From JACZST01 sp964195155 (GTDB taxonomy: Bacteria > Actinomycetota > Acidimicrobiia > Spongiisociales > UBA5794), in the NCBI GenBank assembly GCA_964195155.1, contig CAXMOP010000050.1:1-18464 (forward strand): a stretch of 18,464 nucleotides of DNA, written 5' to 3'. Position 1 is the stretch's first letter. The number at the start of each line of letters is the position of its first letter. The translations under genes and the position numbers were made by a program. The notes under the pieces are model-generated. The model was not told where the DNA came from and did no database searches. It saw nothing but the letters and a program-made list of their open reading frames with translations. Shown piece after piece: positions 1 through 6,751 of the stretch.

Positions 1-525
1 AGTGTCATCTCGGGGAATACCACCACCGACATCGTGTCACGCGGTATCTCCATGGTCCCGGAGAACCGGCGCCTCTTCACGCGAATGACGGTCAAGGAGA
101 ACCTCGAGATCGGGGCGTACCTTCGCGATCCCGACGACGACCTCGAGCCGGAATACGAGCACATCTTCGACATGTTCCCGAGGATCAAGGAGCGCCTCGG
201 GCAGAAGGCGGGCACCCTGTCGGGTGGAGAGCAGCAGATGGTCGCGGTAGGCCGGGCGCTGATGGCAAACCCAAAGGTGCTGCTGATGGACGAGCCGTCG
301 ATGGGATTGGCTCCGCTGCTCGTTCAACAGAACTTCGACATCATCAAACAGATCAACGACGAGGGCGTCACGGTGTTCGTGGTCGAGCAAAACGCCAACA
401 TGGCCCTTTCCATTGCCGACCGCGGCTACGTGCTCCAAACCGGCCGGATCGTGCTCTCCGACACCGCGGAGGCGCTGCTGGCGAATGAGAGCCTGCGCCA
501 GGCATACCTCGGCGACGCCGAGTAG
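1..525 (+). CDS. livF: LivF-type branched-chain amino acid ABC transporter ATP-binding protein (5' truncated)
   Basis: The reading frame is open from base 1, so the N-terminus, including the Walker A motif, lies outside the window. The visible part shows the ABC signature LSGGEQQMVAVGRALM, a Walker B VLLMDEPSMGLAP and the ending VVEQNANMALSIADRGYVLQTGRIV. The VEQN form at the switch region and the ADRGYVL.TGRI ending are typical of LivF, one of two ATPases that power high-affinity uptake of branched-chain amino acids or related substrates with a periplasmic binding protein and the LivH/LivM permeases. Those partners would be expected upstream, outside the window. The frame stops with TAG, 43 bp before hflX. 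Substrate cannot be told from this subunit; urea (UrtE) or other amide transporters share the fold, so the symbol is family-level. Confidence 0.8.
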   Translation, partial: SVISGNTTTDIVSRGISMVPENRRLFTRMTVKENLEIGAYLRDPDDDLEPEYEHIFDMFPRIKERLGQKAGTLSGGEQQMVAVGRALMANPKVLLMDEPSMGLAPLLVQQNFDIIKQINDEGVTVFVVEQNANMALSIADRGYVLQTGRIVLSDTAEALLANESLRQAYLGDAE

Positions 526-556
526 GCCCGAGCGTGAGTGAGGAATCGGTCCGCGG

Positions 557-562
557 CATAAT
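557..562 (+). promoter_or_regulatory. Candidate -10 box (CATAAT) for hflX, leaderless type
   Basis: CATAAT matches TATAAT at five of six positions and ends 6 nt before the hflX ATG at 569. That spacing would place transcription start at or next to the start codon, and there is no Shine-Dalgarno sequence before the ATG. No convincing -35 box is visible. Confidence 0.5.
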
Positions 563-568
563 CCCCAC

Positions 569-1885
569 ATGACCGACCAATCCGGCACGCACCTGGGGAG
601 GCAACGAAGCCGGCTCACGGCAACTGTCACCGACTTCGATGTCGAGCGGCAGCGTGCCCTGCTCATCGGAGTGGTCAAGGACAAGAGCGGTGTCGGAGCG
701 GGTGAGCAGAGCCTGGCAGAGCTCGAGCTCCTCACCGACACTGCGGGATCTGAGCCGGTCGAGTCGGTGCTGCTCAGGCGCGATGCGTTCAATGCAGCGA
801 CGCTGATCGGCAAGGGGCAGCTCGCCGAGCTCGTCGCCGAGTCCCGGGCGCTCGACGTCGACGTGGTCGTGTTCGACAATGAGCTGACACCGGCCCAACA
901 GCGCAACCTGCAACAAGCCTTCGAGACCGATGTGGTCGATCGCGTCGCACTGATCCTGGACATTTTCGCCCAGCACGCCCACACCCATCAGGGCATGCTC
1001 CAGGTCGAGCTGGCGCAGCACCGATACCGGCTGCCCAGGCTGCGGGGCAAGGGTGTCGAGCTTTCGCGGCTCGGCGCCGGGATCGGCACCAGGGGACCGG
1101 GCGAGACGAAGCTCGAAACCGATCGGCGCCGCATCCTCGAGCGGATCTCGAAGATCGAGCGCGAGCTCAAGGATGCTCGCCGGTCACGGGCCACCCAGAC
1201 CAAGGCCAGGAAGAAGTCGGGCATCCCGGTCGTGTCGCTGGTGGGATACACCAACGCCGGCAAGTCGACGCTGTTCAACCAGCTCACCGATGCCGACGTC
1301 CTCGTCGAGGATCGGCTGTTCGCCACCCTGGGCTCGACGGTACGCCAGTTCGATCTGCCCGACGGCTTCCAGGCGCTGCTATCGGATACCGTCGGCTTCG
1401 TCCGTCGCCTCCCCCACGAGGTCATCGAGGCGTTTCGCTCCACGCTCGAGGAGGCCGCAGAGGCCGACTTGCTCGTCCACGTCGTCGACGCCTCGGATCC
1501 CGATCCCGATGGGCAGATCGAGGCAGTTCACACGGTGCTCGACGAAATCGACGCCGGCGGCGTCCCGGAGCTGATCGTCTTCAACAAGACCGACATCGCC
1601 GAGCCGAACGTCGTCGATGGTCTCGTCGCCGGGCACGACGGGTCCGTGGCCGTGTCGGCGCTGACCGGCGACGACGTTGGGCTGGTGCGCACCGCCGTTG
1701 CCGAGGATCTGGCGAAGACGACCGTCACCATGCGGCTGCTGATTCCGTACGACCGCGGGGATGTGGTGGCCGCACTCCACGAGTCCGGCGCCGTCCTCAC
1801 CGAGGTGCACGGCGAACATGGCACCGAGCTGACGGTTCGCGTGCGCGAGGGCATCGCCGAAGCATTTGCGGCGTACGCGAGATAG
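569..1885 (+). CDS. hflX: GTPase HflX
   Basis: This 438-residue protein is a full-length HflX, a ribosome-associated GTPase that binds 50S/70S particles and splits stalled ribosomes under stress. The N-terminal HflX domain (about residues 25-165) has the GKG motif and the block LPRLRGKGVELSRLGAGIG followed by TRGPGETKLETDRR, which is diagnostic for the family. A helical linker leads to the Obg-like G domain: G1 GYTNAGKS at 226-233, G3 DTVGF at 273-277, G4 NKTD at 340-343 and G5 SAL at 364-366. The ATG at 569 is chosen because family homology starts soon after it and a -10-like box lies just upstream. gpsA follows after 8 bp, so the two are probably co-transcribed. No anomalies are visible. 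Confidence 0.96.
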   Translation: MTDQSGTHLGRQRSRLTATVTDFDVERQRALLIGVVKDKSGVGAGEQSLAELELLTDTAGSEPVESVLLRRDAFNAATLIGKGQLAELVAESRALDVDVVVFDNELTPAQQRNLQQAFETDVVDRVALILDIFAQHAHTHQGMLQVELAQHRYRLPRLRGKGVELSRLGAGIGTRGPGETKLETDRRRILERISKIERELKDARRSRATQTKARKKSGIPVVSLVGYTNAGKSTLFNQLTDADVLVEDRLFATLGSTVRQFDLPDGFQALLSDTVGFVRRLPHEVIEAFRSTLEEAAEADLLVHVVDASDPDPDGQIEAVHTVLDEIDAGGVPELIVFNKTDIAEPNVVDGLVAGHDGSVAVSALTGDDVGLVRTAVAEDLAKTTVTMRLLIPYDRGDVVAALHESGAVLTEVHGEHGTELTVRVREGIAEAFAAYAR

Positions 1886-1893
1886 GAGGAGAC

Positions 1894-2889
1894 ATGCGGG
1901 TCGCGGTAATCGGAGCCGGCTCGTGGGGAACCACGGTTGCGTCGATGCTGGCCGTGAAGGCGGAGACCACACTATGGGCGCGCAACCCGGTGCTCGCCGA
2001 CGCCATCGCCGCAGGCGAGAACCCTCAGTACCTCCCCGGCGTCACACTGCCTGAGGCGCTCGCGGCGACCAGCGACCTCGACGCCGCCCTCGACGGGGCA
2101 GAAGTCGTTGCCATGGCGGTTCCGTCCCATGGGTACCGGGCGGTGCTCTCCGGGGGAGCGGGATCGATCCACCGTGGAGTACCGATCCTGTCGCTGACCA
2201 AAGGGATCGAGCAGGACACGCTGATGCGAATGACCGAGGTGACCGCAGACGTGCTCTCGGGTCACGATCCGGGCCGCATCGGCGTCCTGACCGGGCCAAA
2301 CCTTGCCAGCGAGATCATGGCCGGACAACCCGCAGCCACGGTGGTCGCCGTCGACGACGGGGAGGTCGCGTTGATGCTCCAGGACCTATTCGCCGGGCCG
2401 ATGTTCCGCGTCTACACCAATCCGGACGTGGTCGGTGCGGAGACCGCCGGCGCCACCAAGAACGTCATGGCGATCGCAGCCGGGATGGCAGACGGCCTCG
2501 GCCTCGGGCTCAACACGAGGGCCACCCTGATCACCAGGTCCCTCGCCGAGATGACCCGGCTCGGCGTGGCGATGGGCGGGCAGATCGGCACCTTCTCGGG
2601 GCTGGCCGGCGTGGGCGATCTCGTCGCCACCTGTTTCTCCAGCCAGAGTCGCAACCACCGGGTCGGATCTGGGCTCGGCAAGGGGAAGAGCATCGACCAG
2701 GTCGTGGCCGAGATGGACATGGTGGCCGAGGGCGTCAAGTCGACCAAAGGGATCCTGGCCCTTGCCGAACGCCACGGCGTCGAGATGCCCATCGCTGAGC
2801 AGGTCGGACGCGTGTTGTATGCGGGCGCGGCGGTGCCCGATGCGATCCTGGAGCTGATGGGCCGGGCCTCACGGTCGGAGGTGGAGTAG
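1894..2889 (+). CDS. gpsA: Glycerol-3-phosphate dehydrogenase [NAD(P)+]
   Basis: This 331-residue enzyme reduces dihydroxyacetone phosphate to sn-glycerol 3-phosphate, the backbone for phospholipid synthesis, in the cytoplasm. The N-terminal Rossmann motif GAGSWGTT is at residues 7-14. Further GpsA motifs follow: MAVPSHGYR, LTKGIE with Lys103, LTGPNLASEI, and GAETAGATKNVMAIAAG with the catalytic Lys189. The C-terminal block FSGLAGVGDLVATC and SRNHRVG is also present. A strong Shine-Dalgarno sequence, AGGAGG at 1884-1889, overlaps the hflX stop codon and sits 4 nt before the ATG, which fixes the start and suggests coupling to hflX. The gene ends convergently with tag, 52 bp away; that gap shows only weak inverted repeats and no clear terminator. 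Confidence 0.97.
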   Translation: MRVAVIGAGSWGTTVASMLAVKAETTLWARNPVLADAIAAGENPQYLPGVTLPEALAATSDLDAALDGAEVVAMAVPSHGYRAVLSGGAGSIHRGVPILSLTKGIEQDTLMRMTEVTADVLSGHDPGRIGVLTGPNLASEIMAGQPAATVVAVDDGEVALMLQDLFAGPMFRVYTNPDVVGAETAGATKNVMAIAAGMADGLGLGLNTRATLITRSLAEMTRLGVAMGGQIGTFSGLAGVGDLVATCFSSQSRNHRVGSGLGKGKSIDQVVAEMDMVAEGVKSTKGILALAERHGVEMPIAEQVGRVLYAGAAVPDAILELMGRASRSEVE

Positions 2890-2941
2890 GAGGTGCTTGG
2901 TCTCCCGCGCGACCGCTACCGCTCGCGGTGGAGGCAACGAC

Positions 2942-3541
2942 TCAGGTCGGCCTTACGAAGGCAGCCCGCTCTTTCTTTACCTCATCCCGGGCGAAGCAGC
3001 CTTCGAGATGGTCGTTCACCAGCCCCATGGCCTGCATGAACGCGTATGCGGTGGTGGGGCCGACGAAAGAGAAGCCGCGGCGCTTCATCTCCTTGGCGAG
3101 CGCCGTTGACTCCGGAGTGATCGGCTCCATCACCGCTTCGGTCGCGTCCGGCTCGAATGACCAGACCAGGGCGGCAAACGAGCCCAGCTCGTCCTGAACC
3201 TCGAGCACGCGGCCGGCGTTGTTGATCGTCGACTCGATCTTGCCGCGGTGCCGGACGATGCCTGCGTCGCCAAGCAGCCGTTCCACGTCCTGTTCAGTGA
3301 ATTCGGCGACGGCAGCAGGCTCGAACCCGGCGAAGGCGGCACGAAAGTTGTCGCGTTTGCGCAGGATGGTGAGCCACGACAGCCCGGATTGGAACCCTTC
3401 GAGGCTCACCTTCTCGAAAAGCGTCCGGTCGTCGGCGACGGGGAGGCCCCACTCCGTATCGTGATACTCGATGTAGTCGGGAGCGCTCATCCCCCACCAG
3501 CACCTTGGTACGCCATCGTCGCCGACCTCAACGGTGAACAT
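2942..3541 (-). CDS. tag: DNA-3-methyladenine glycosylase I
   Basis: The 199-residue product is a Tag-family base-excision repair enzyme that removes 3-methyladenine from alkylated DNA. The zinc-snap ligands are visible with the same spacing as in E. coli Tag: Cys14 (PRCWW), His27 (EYHDTEWG), His178 and Cys182 (VNDHLEGC). The active-site glutamate region LEGFQSGLSW (Glu49) and the GPTTAYAFMQAMGLVNDH helix are intact. The start at 3541 is chosen because an ATG lies there immediately before the family homology and 7 nt after a TAGCCT box; an upstream in-frame extension lacks homology. It lies 10 bp downstream of the DAHP-synthase-like/chorismate mutase gene and can be transcribed with it or from its own promoter. 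Confidence 0.95.
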   Translation of the reverse strand: MFTVEVGDDGVPRCWWGMSAPDYIEYHDTEWGLPVADDRTLFEKVSLEGFQSGLSWLTILRKRDNFRAAFAGFEPAAVAEFTEQDVERLLGDAGIVRHRGKIESTINNAGRVLEVQDELGSFAALVWSFEPDATEAVMEPITPESTALAKEMKRRGFSFVGPTTAYAFMQAMGLVNDHLEGCFARDEVKKERAAFVRPT

Positions 3542-3548
3542 CGTTGCG

Positions 3549-3554
3549 AGGCTA
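3549..3554 (-). promoter_or_regulatory. Candidate -10 box TAGCCT for tag, overlapping the upstream stop codon
   Basis: On the minus strand TAGCCT ends 7 nt before the tag ATG. Its first three bases are the TAG stop codon of the upstream chorismate mutase fusion gene. The spacing fits a leaderless transcript, and no Shine-Dalgarno sequence is present. Confidence 0.45.
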
Positions 3555-4625
3555 CCCGTGCTCGGTCTCGTCGATACCGAGAGCAATGCGCTGGGCAGCC
3601 CGGCTGTGGCGGAGCACCACCTCCATCAGCTCCTGGGCATAGTCGGGGTCGAGGTCGAGGCGCGCGGCGTCGCCCCGCACCTCGGCGATCAATTCCGCTT
3701 CGCGTTCTGGGGCGTAGATCTGCAAGTCTCGGTCGGCCTTGATCCGGGCGATCTCGACCGAGCTGTGGAGGCGGGCGGCGAGGAGCTTGACCAGCTGGCG
3801 GTCGATCCGGTCGATCTCGTCTCGCATTGACGGAATGCCGAGCCTCTCCATCAGCTCAGCGAAGTCAGATGCGTCGAGGTGGGAGCCGTTGCCAGCCTTT
3901 GCCGCCGCCGGGTCAGGATGCACGGGCACCATGAGGCCGTCGGCTCCGGCGCTACGGGCCGCGAGCGCCAGGGGCGCCAGCAGATCGGCCGCACCGTGGG
4001 ACGGATCCACGACGACGGGAAGATGCGATAGGCCTTGCACCGCGGGAATCGCCGAGATGTCGAGCGTATCGGTGGTTCTCGGGTCAAAGCCCCGGCTCCC
4101 CCGCTCGCACAGCACGACGCGTTCGTTGCCGGCATCCAGCACGTACTCGGCGGCGAGGAGCCACTCGTCGATCGTCGCCGCCGGACCCCGGTGCACGATC
4201 ACGGCCCGATCCGTTGCCCCGGCCTCACGCAGGAGCACGAAGTTCTGCATGTTGTCGGGACCGATCTCGATCACGTCGAGATGCGCGGCGGCCTCCTCGA
4301 CGTGGGCAGGCTCGAGCACCTCGGTGGAGACGGGAATGCCCGCCTCGCGGCCGGCCCGCTCGAGCATCCACACCGCATCGGCACCAACCCCGCGGTATTC
4401 ATAGGGGGATGTGCCGGCAATGAAGGTGCCCGCCCGCAGGATCGAGCCGCCGGCATCGGCGACGGCGGCGGCAGCCGCGCTGATCTGTTCGTCGCTCTCC
4501 ACGGCGGTCGGCCCGGCGATGACGGGATACGAACCGTCCCCGAACTTGACCGAGCGGACGGCCACGACCGTGGTCTCGACGTCGGAGCGTCGGTGGCTCT
4601 TGAGAATCGGCTGCTGTTCATCCAT
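3552..4625 (-). CDS. Bifunctional-type protein: degenerate type I DAHP synthase domain fused to AroQ chorismate mutase
   Basis: This 357-residue protein has a DAHP synthase I-like barrel (about residues 30-262) and an AroQ chorismate mutase (about 265-347). The mutase aligns without gaps to E. coli CM: Arg268, Arg285, Lys296, Arg308, Glu309, Ser341 and Gln345 match R11, R28, K39, R51, E52, S84 and Q88; only D48 differs (Ala305). The synthase half has lost key residues: the metal-binding Cys of GPCSVES is Thr40, the ligand Glu of VEVHP is Pro234, the ligand Asp of LSDG is Gly245, KPRTSPY reads IAGTSPY, GARN reads GPDN, and the KRG lysine is His145. His210 (DPSH) remains. Chorismate-to-prephenate activity is therefore likely, DAHP synthesis doubtful. 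The ATG at 4625, with GGAGAG just upstream, is preferred over a TTG at 4658 that would fall in the terminator tail. A tyrosine attenuator precedes it. Confidence 0.88.
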   Translation of the reverse strand: MDEQQPILKSHRRSDVETTVVAVRSVKFGDGSYPVIAGPTAVESDEQISAAAAAVADAGGSILRAGTFIAGTSPYEYRGVGADAVWMLERAGREAGIPVSTEVLEPAHVEEAAAHLDVIEIGPDNMQNFVLLREAGATDRAVIVHRGPAATIDEWLLAAEYVLDAGNERVVLCERGSRGFDPRTTDTLDISAIPAVQGLSHLPVVVDPSHGAADLLAPLALAARSAGADGLMVPVHPDPAAAKAGNGSHLDASDFAELMERLGIPSMRDEIDRIDRQLVKLLAARLHSSVEIARIKADRDLQIYAPEREAELIAEVRGDAARLDLDPDYAQELMEVVLRHSRAAQRIALGIDETEHG

Positions 4626-4661
4626 GGGGCTCTCCGTGCTTGTGGCCCCGGGATTCAAGAA

Positions 4662-4684
4662 ACCCGGAGCCTGGGACTCCGGGT
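4662..4684 (-). terminator. Intrinsic terminator of the tyrosine attenuator
   Basis: On the minus strand ACCCGGAG (4684-4677) pairs perfectly with CTCCGGGT (4669-4662) across a 7-nt loop, an 8-bp GC-rich stem followed at once by TTCTT. It lies between the leader peptide and the chorismate mutase fusion gene, 37 bp before its ATG, where an attenuator terminator is expected. Confidence 0.8.
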
Positions 4685-4745
4685 CGTGTACTGGTCGGCT
4701 GTTGTGCTCGCTACCGCATCACGGAAACCCGGGTCCTGTGCCCGG
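4679..4745 (-). promoter_or_regulatory. Alternative hairpins of the tyrosine attenuator (pause 1:2 and antiterminator 2:3)
   Basis: Segment 1, CCGGG (4745-4741), directly follows the Tyr codons. It can pair with the CCCGG of segment 2 inside ACCCGGGT (4734-4727). Segment 2 CCGGGT (4732-4727) can instead pair with ACCCGG (4684-4679), the 5' arm of the terminator. A ribosome stalled on the Tyr codons would cover segment 1, free segment 2 to pair with the terminator arm and let transcription continue. The pairings are read from the sequence; the mechanism is inferred from the trp/phe attenuation model. Confidence 0.7.
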
Positions 4746-4776
4746 TATAATACGCGTAGTCGTAGCGCTCGCTCAT
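4711..4776 (-). CDS. Tyrosine-rich leader peptide (21 residues)
   Basis: A short ORF starts with ATG at 4776-4774 and stops with TAG at 4713-4711. It reads MSER, then YDYAYY (residues 5-10), then an Arg/Val/Ser-rich tail. Four Tyr codons fall within six consecutive codons, far above chance for 21 residues. Its position fits a ribosome-sensing leader: 85 bp before the chorismate mutase fusion gene, with competing hairpins starting two codons after the Tyr cluster and a terminator downstream. Charged tRNA-Tyr would let the ribosome pass and favour termination; Tyr shortage would stall it and favour read-through. The ATG lies 8 nt after a TAGGCT box, with no Shine-Dalgarno sequence. Function is inferred from architecture only. 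Confidence 0.78.
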   Translation of the reverse strand: MSERYDYAYYTGHRTRVSVMR

Positions 4777-4784
4777 CAACCGCA

Positions 4785-4790
4785 AGCCTA
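4785..4790 (-). promoter_or_regulatory. Candidate -10 box TAGGCT for the leader/chorismate mutase transcript
   Basis: TAGGCT lies 8 nt before the leader peptide ATG on the minus strand, and its first three bases are the TAG stop codon of the upstream phosphotransferase gene. The -35 region is not recognisable. This would start the attenuated transcript at the leader ATG. Confidence 0.45.
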
Positions 4791-5825
4791 GCGCAGTGTC
4801 TCGATAGCGGCAGCAGCCAGCACCGGCGGGATGGGCTCGAAGACCGCAAAGCGCGCGTCGGCGGTTTGGCCAGATGCGTACCTGGCGTAAATCTGTTCGA
4901 TGATCACCGCAATCCGGAACAGCGCCAGTCCCTCGTAGTACCCGACCGAGCCCAGGTCGAACCCGGTGGCTTTTCGGTACCGCTCGGCGGCATCCTCCTT
5001 GGCGAGGTCGGGGGCAAGGGCAACCGAGCGCTCGCCGAAGATCGGATAAGTCGGTGACCCGGGATCAGGCCAGTAGGTGAGCAGGGTGCCGACGTCTACC
5101 AGTGGGTCTCCCCGGGTGGCCATGTCCCAGTCGAAGACGGCGACGATGTCGCCGCGGTCGTTGACCATCGTGTTGTCCAGCTTGTAGTCGTTGTGGAGGA
5201 TCGTTGCCGCCTGAGCCTCGGGGACCGACGATTCGAGCAGTCGGCGTGCCTCCTCCATGTCTGGCAGGTCGCGGGTCTTTGCCGCTTCCCACCGCTGCCA
5301 CCAACCGCTGATCTGGCGCGCGATAAAGCCGTCGGGGTGTCCGAGATCAGAGAGACCCACATCGAGGGGGTCGACGAGGTGCAGGGCCGCCAGCCCGTCG
5401 ATCAGGCCCTCGGCAACCCGGCGACGACCGGAGGGGTCGTTTGCAATCGAGCCCGGCCAGTCGGAACGGATGACGTGGCCATGTCGTCGTTCCATCACGA
5501 AGAACGGCTTGCCCATCACTTCGGGGTCGGCGCAATAGTGGAAGGCGCGGGGGGCGAGCGGATACCGCTCCCAGATCCGCGACAGCACCCGATGCTCTCG
5601 CTCCATGTCGTGGCCACCGCGGGCAACAGCGCCCAGTGGGGCCCGGCGCAGCACCAGTTCTGCGCTTTGCGTCTTGGCGACGTAGGTGAGGTTGGCGGCA
5701 CCACCGGGGAACTGGGCAAACTCGATCGGACCCTCGCCCAGCAGCTCGGGGATCACATCGCGGAGATAGGCGGCGACCCGGGCCTCATCGAAGCGCTCCT
5801 CCGAACGGATGGGCGCGGTATCCAT
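4788..5825 (-). CDS. Phosphotransferase family protein (APH/ACAD10-like kinase fold)
   Basis: The 345-residue protein has the aminoglycoside phosphotransferase/choline kinase fold. It shows the GGAANLTY nucleotide loop (41-48), ELVLRRAP with the ATP-binding residue region, the catalytic loop HNDYKLDN (211-218, Asp213 as base and Asn218 as metal ligand) and the metal-binding DWD (232-234). The loop form PGG.ANLTY and the DYKLDN/FDWDMATRGDPLVD signature resemble the kinase domain of ACAD10/ACAD11 and related bacterial proteins thought to phosphorylate hydroxyacyl-CoA or other small molecules, rather than antibiotic-resistance enzymes. The ATG at 5825 is 32 bp after ctaB; a long in-frame upstream extension only overlaps ctaB in another frame and is rejected. 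Substrate is unknown. Confidence 0.85.
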   Translation of the reverse strand: MDTAPIRSEERFDEARVAAYLRDVIPELLGEGPIEFAQFPGGAANLTYVAKTQSAELVLRRAPLGAVARGGHDMEREHRVLSRIWERYPLAPRAFHYCADPEVMGKPFFVMERRHGHVIRSDWPGSIANDPSGRRRVAEGLIDGLAALHLVDPLDVGLSDLGHPDGFIARQISGWWQRWEAAKTRDLPDMEEARRLLESSVPEAQAATILHNDYKLDNTMVNDRGDIVAVFDWDMATRGDPLVDVGTLLTYWPDPGSPTYPIFGERSVALAPDLAKEDAAERYRKATGFDLGSVGYYEGLALFRIAVIIEQIYARYASGQTADARFAVFEPIPPVLAAAAIETLR

Positions 5826-5857
5826 GGTCGCCCTACTCACCCCGCCACCCGCCCGGG

Positions 5858-6751
5858 CTACAAGAGCAAGCCATCGACGGCGATGGCGAGAAACAGGCCG
5901 GCGAGATACACGTTGGTGGCAGTGAAGAACCGCATCGCCTGGTGGGGGCTCAACCGCAACGAAAATGCACCGGCGATCAGCATCGCGCCAAGCGACACCG
6001 CTGCCACGAAGTAGATCCACCCCATCGACAGCACGAGTAGCAACGAGACCCCAGCGGTGATGACGCTGTAGACGGCGATCTGATTCAGCGTCTTCGGCAC
6101 CCCGACCACCACCGGAAGCATCGGGACCCCCGCCGCCCGGTAATCGTCCTCCCACCGCAGGGCTAGCGCCCAAAAGTGCGGCGGTGTCCAGAAGAACACG
6201 ATGGCGAACATCACCAGAGCCGGAAGAGCGAGGGATCCGGTGACGGCCGCCCAACCAACGAGCACCGGGACGGCACCGGCAGCACCGCCGATCACGATGT
6301 TCTGGGTCGTGGTCCGCTTGAGCAGCTTGGTGTAGACGAAGACGTAGAAGAGCAGACCGGCGGCGGACAGGCTCGCAGCCAGGAGGTTGGTGGTCGCCCA
6401 CAGCCACACGAACCCGACCACACCGAGCGTCACACCGAAAACGAGGGCGTGGCCGGGTGCGATCCGGCCGGTGGGGATGGGGCGTCCTCGTGTTCTGCGC
6501 ATGATCTCGTCGATGTCGGCGTCCATGACCTGGTTGATCACGTTGGCCCCCGCCGCCGACAACGTCCCGCCGACCAGGGTGGTGATTGCCAGACCCCAGC
6601 CGGGCCAGCCGCCGGCGGCAACGATCATGGCCGGAAGCGTCGTGGTGAGCAGCAGCTCGACGATGCGGGGTTTGGTGAGCTCCAGATAGGCGCGCAAGGT
6701 TGCGGCGCCGCCGCCGGAGCGAGGATCGGTGACCCTGACGTGGTCGGTCAC
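5858..6751 (-). CDS. ctaB: Protoheme IX farnesyltransferase (heme O synthase)
   Basis: The 297-residue membrane protein belongs to the UbiA prenyltransferases and attaches farnesyl to heme B to give heme O for cytochrome oxidase. The first Asp-rich motif reads NQVMDADIDEIMRRTRGRP (residues 73-91, Asp77 and Asp81). The family block YTKLLKRTTTQNIVIGGAAG and the second region FFWTPPHFWALAL followed by DDYRAAGVPMLP match CtaB/CyoE specifically. Hydrophobic segments consistent with seven to nine membrane helices alternate along the chain. The GTG start overlaps the ctaA stop as GTGA (6748-6751), a mark of translational coupling. ctaA acts on the product, heme O. Confidence 0.94.
   Translation of the reverse strand: MTDHVRVTDPRSGGGAATLRAYLELTKPRIVELLLTTTLPAMIVAAGGWPGWGLAITTLVGGTLSAAGANVINQVMDADIDEIMRRTRGRPIPTGRIAPGHALVFGVTLGVVGFVWLWATTNLLAASLSAAGLLFYVFVYTKLLKRTTTQNIVIGGAAGAVPVLVGWAAVTGSLALPALVMFAIVFFWTPPHFWALALRWEDDYRAAGVPMLPVVVGVPKTLNQIAVYSVITAGVSLLLVLSMGWIYFVAAVSLGAMLIAGAFSLRLSPHQAMRFFTATNVYLAGLFLAIAVDGLLL

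Noticed and set aside
2890..2941. Terminator between gpsA and tag
   Set aside because: Only 4-5 bp inverted repeats (ACCGC/GCGGT) are visible and there is no T-run, too weak to call.
4746..4751. A perfect TATAAT on the plus strand
   Set aside because: It is the antisense of the Tyr codons TAT-TAT in the leader peptide, and no plus-strand gene follows; the plus-strand ORFs there are codon-bias shadows of minus-strand genes.
4035..5057. Long plus-strand open frame opposite the chorismate mutase fusion and phosphotransferase genes
   Set aside because: It has no recognisable motifs and runs antisense across two genes with strong family matches; GC-rich DNA gives such frames by codon bias. The same applies to 37-984 (-), 6176-7114 (+), 8157-9554 (+) and 12580-13467 (+).
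4788..5825. Aminoglycoside resistance gene
   Set aside because: The kinase fold is shared, but the ANLTY loop and DYKLDN/FDWDMATRGDPLVD signature are closer to ACAD10/11-type small-molecule kinases, and the gene sits among housekeeping genes.
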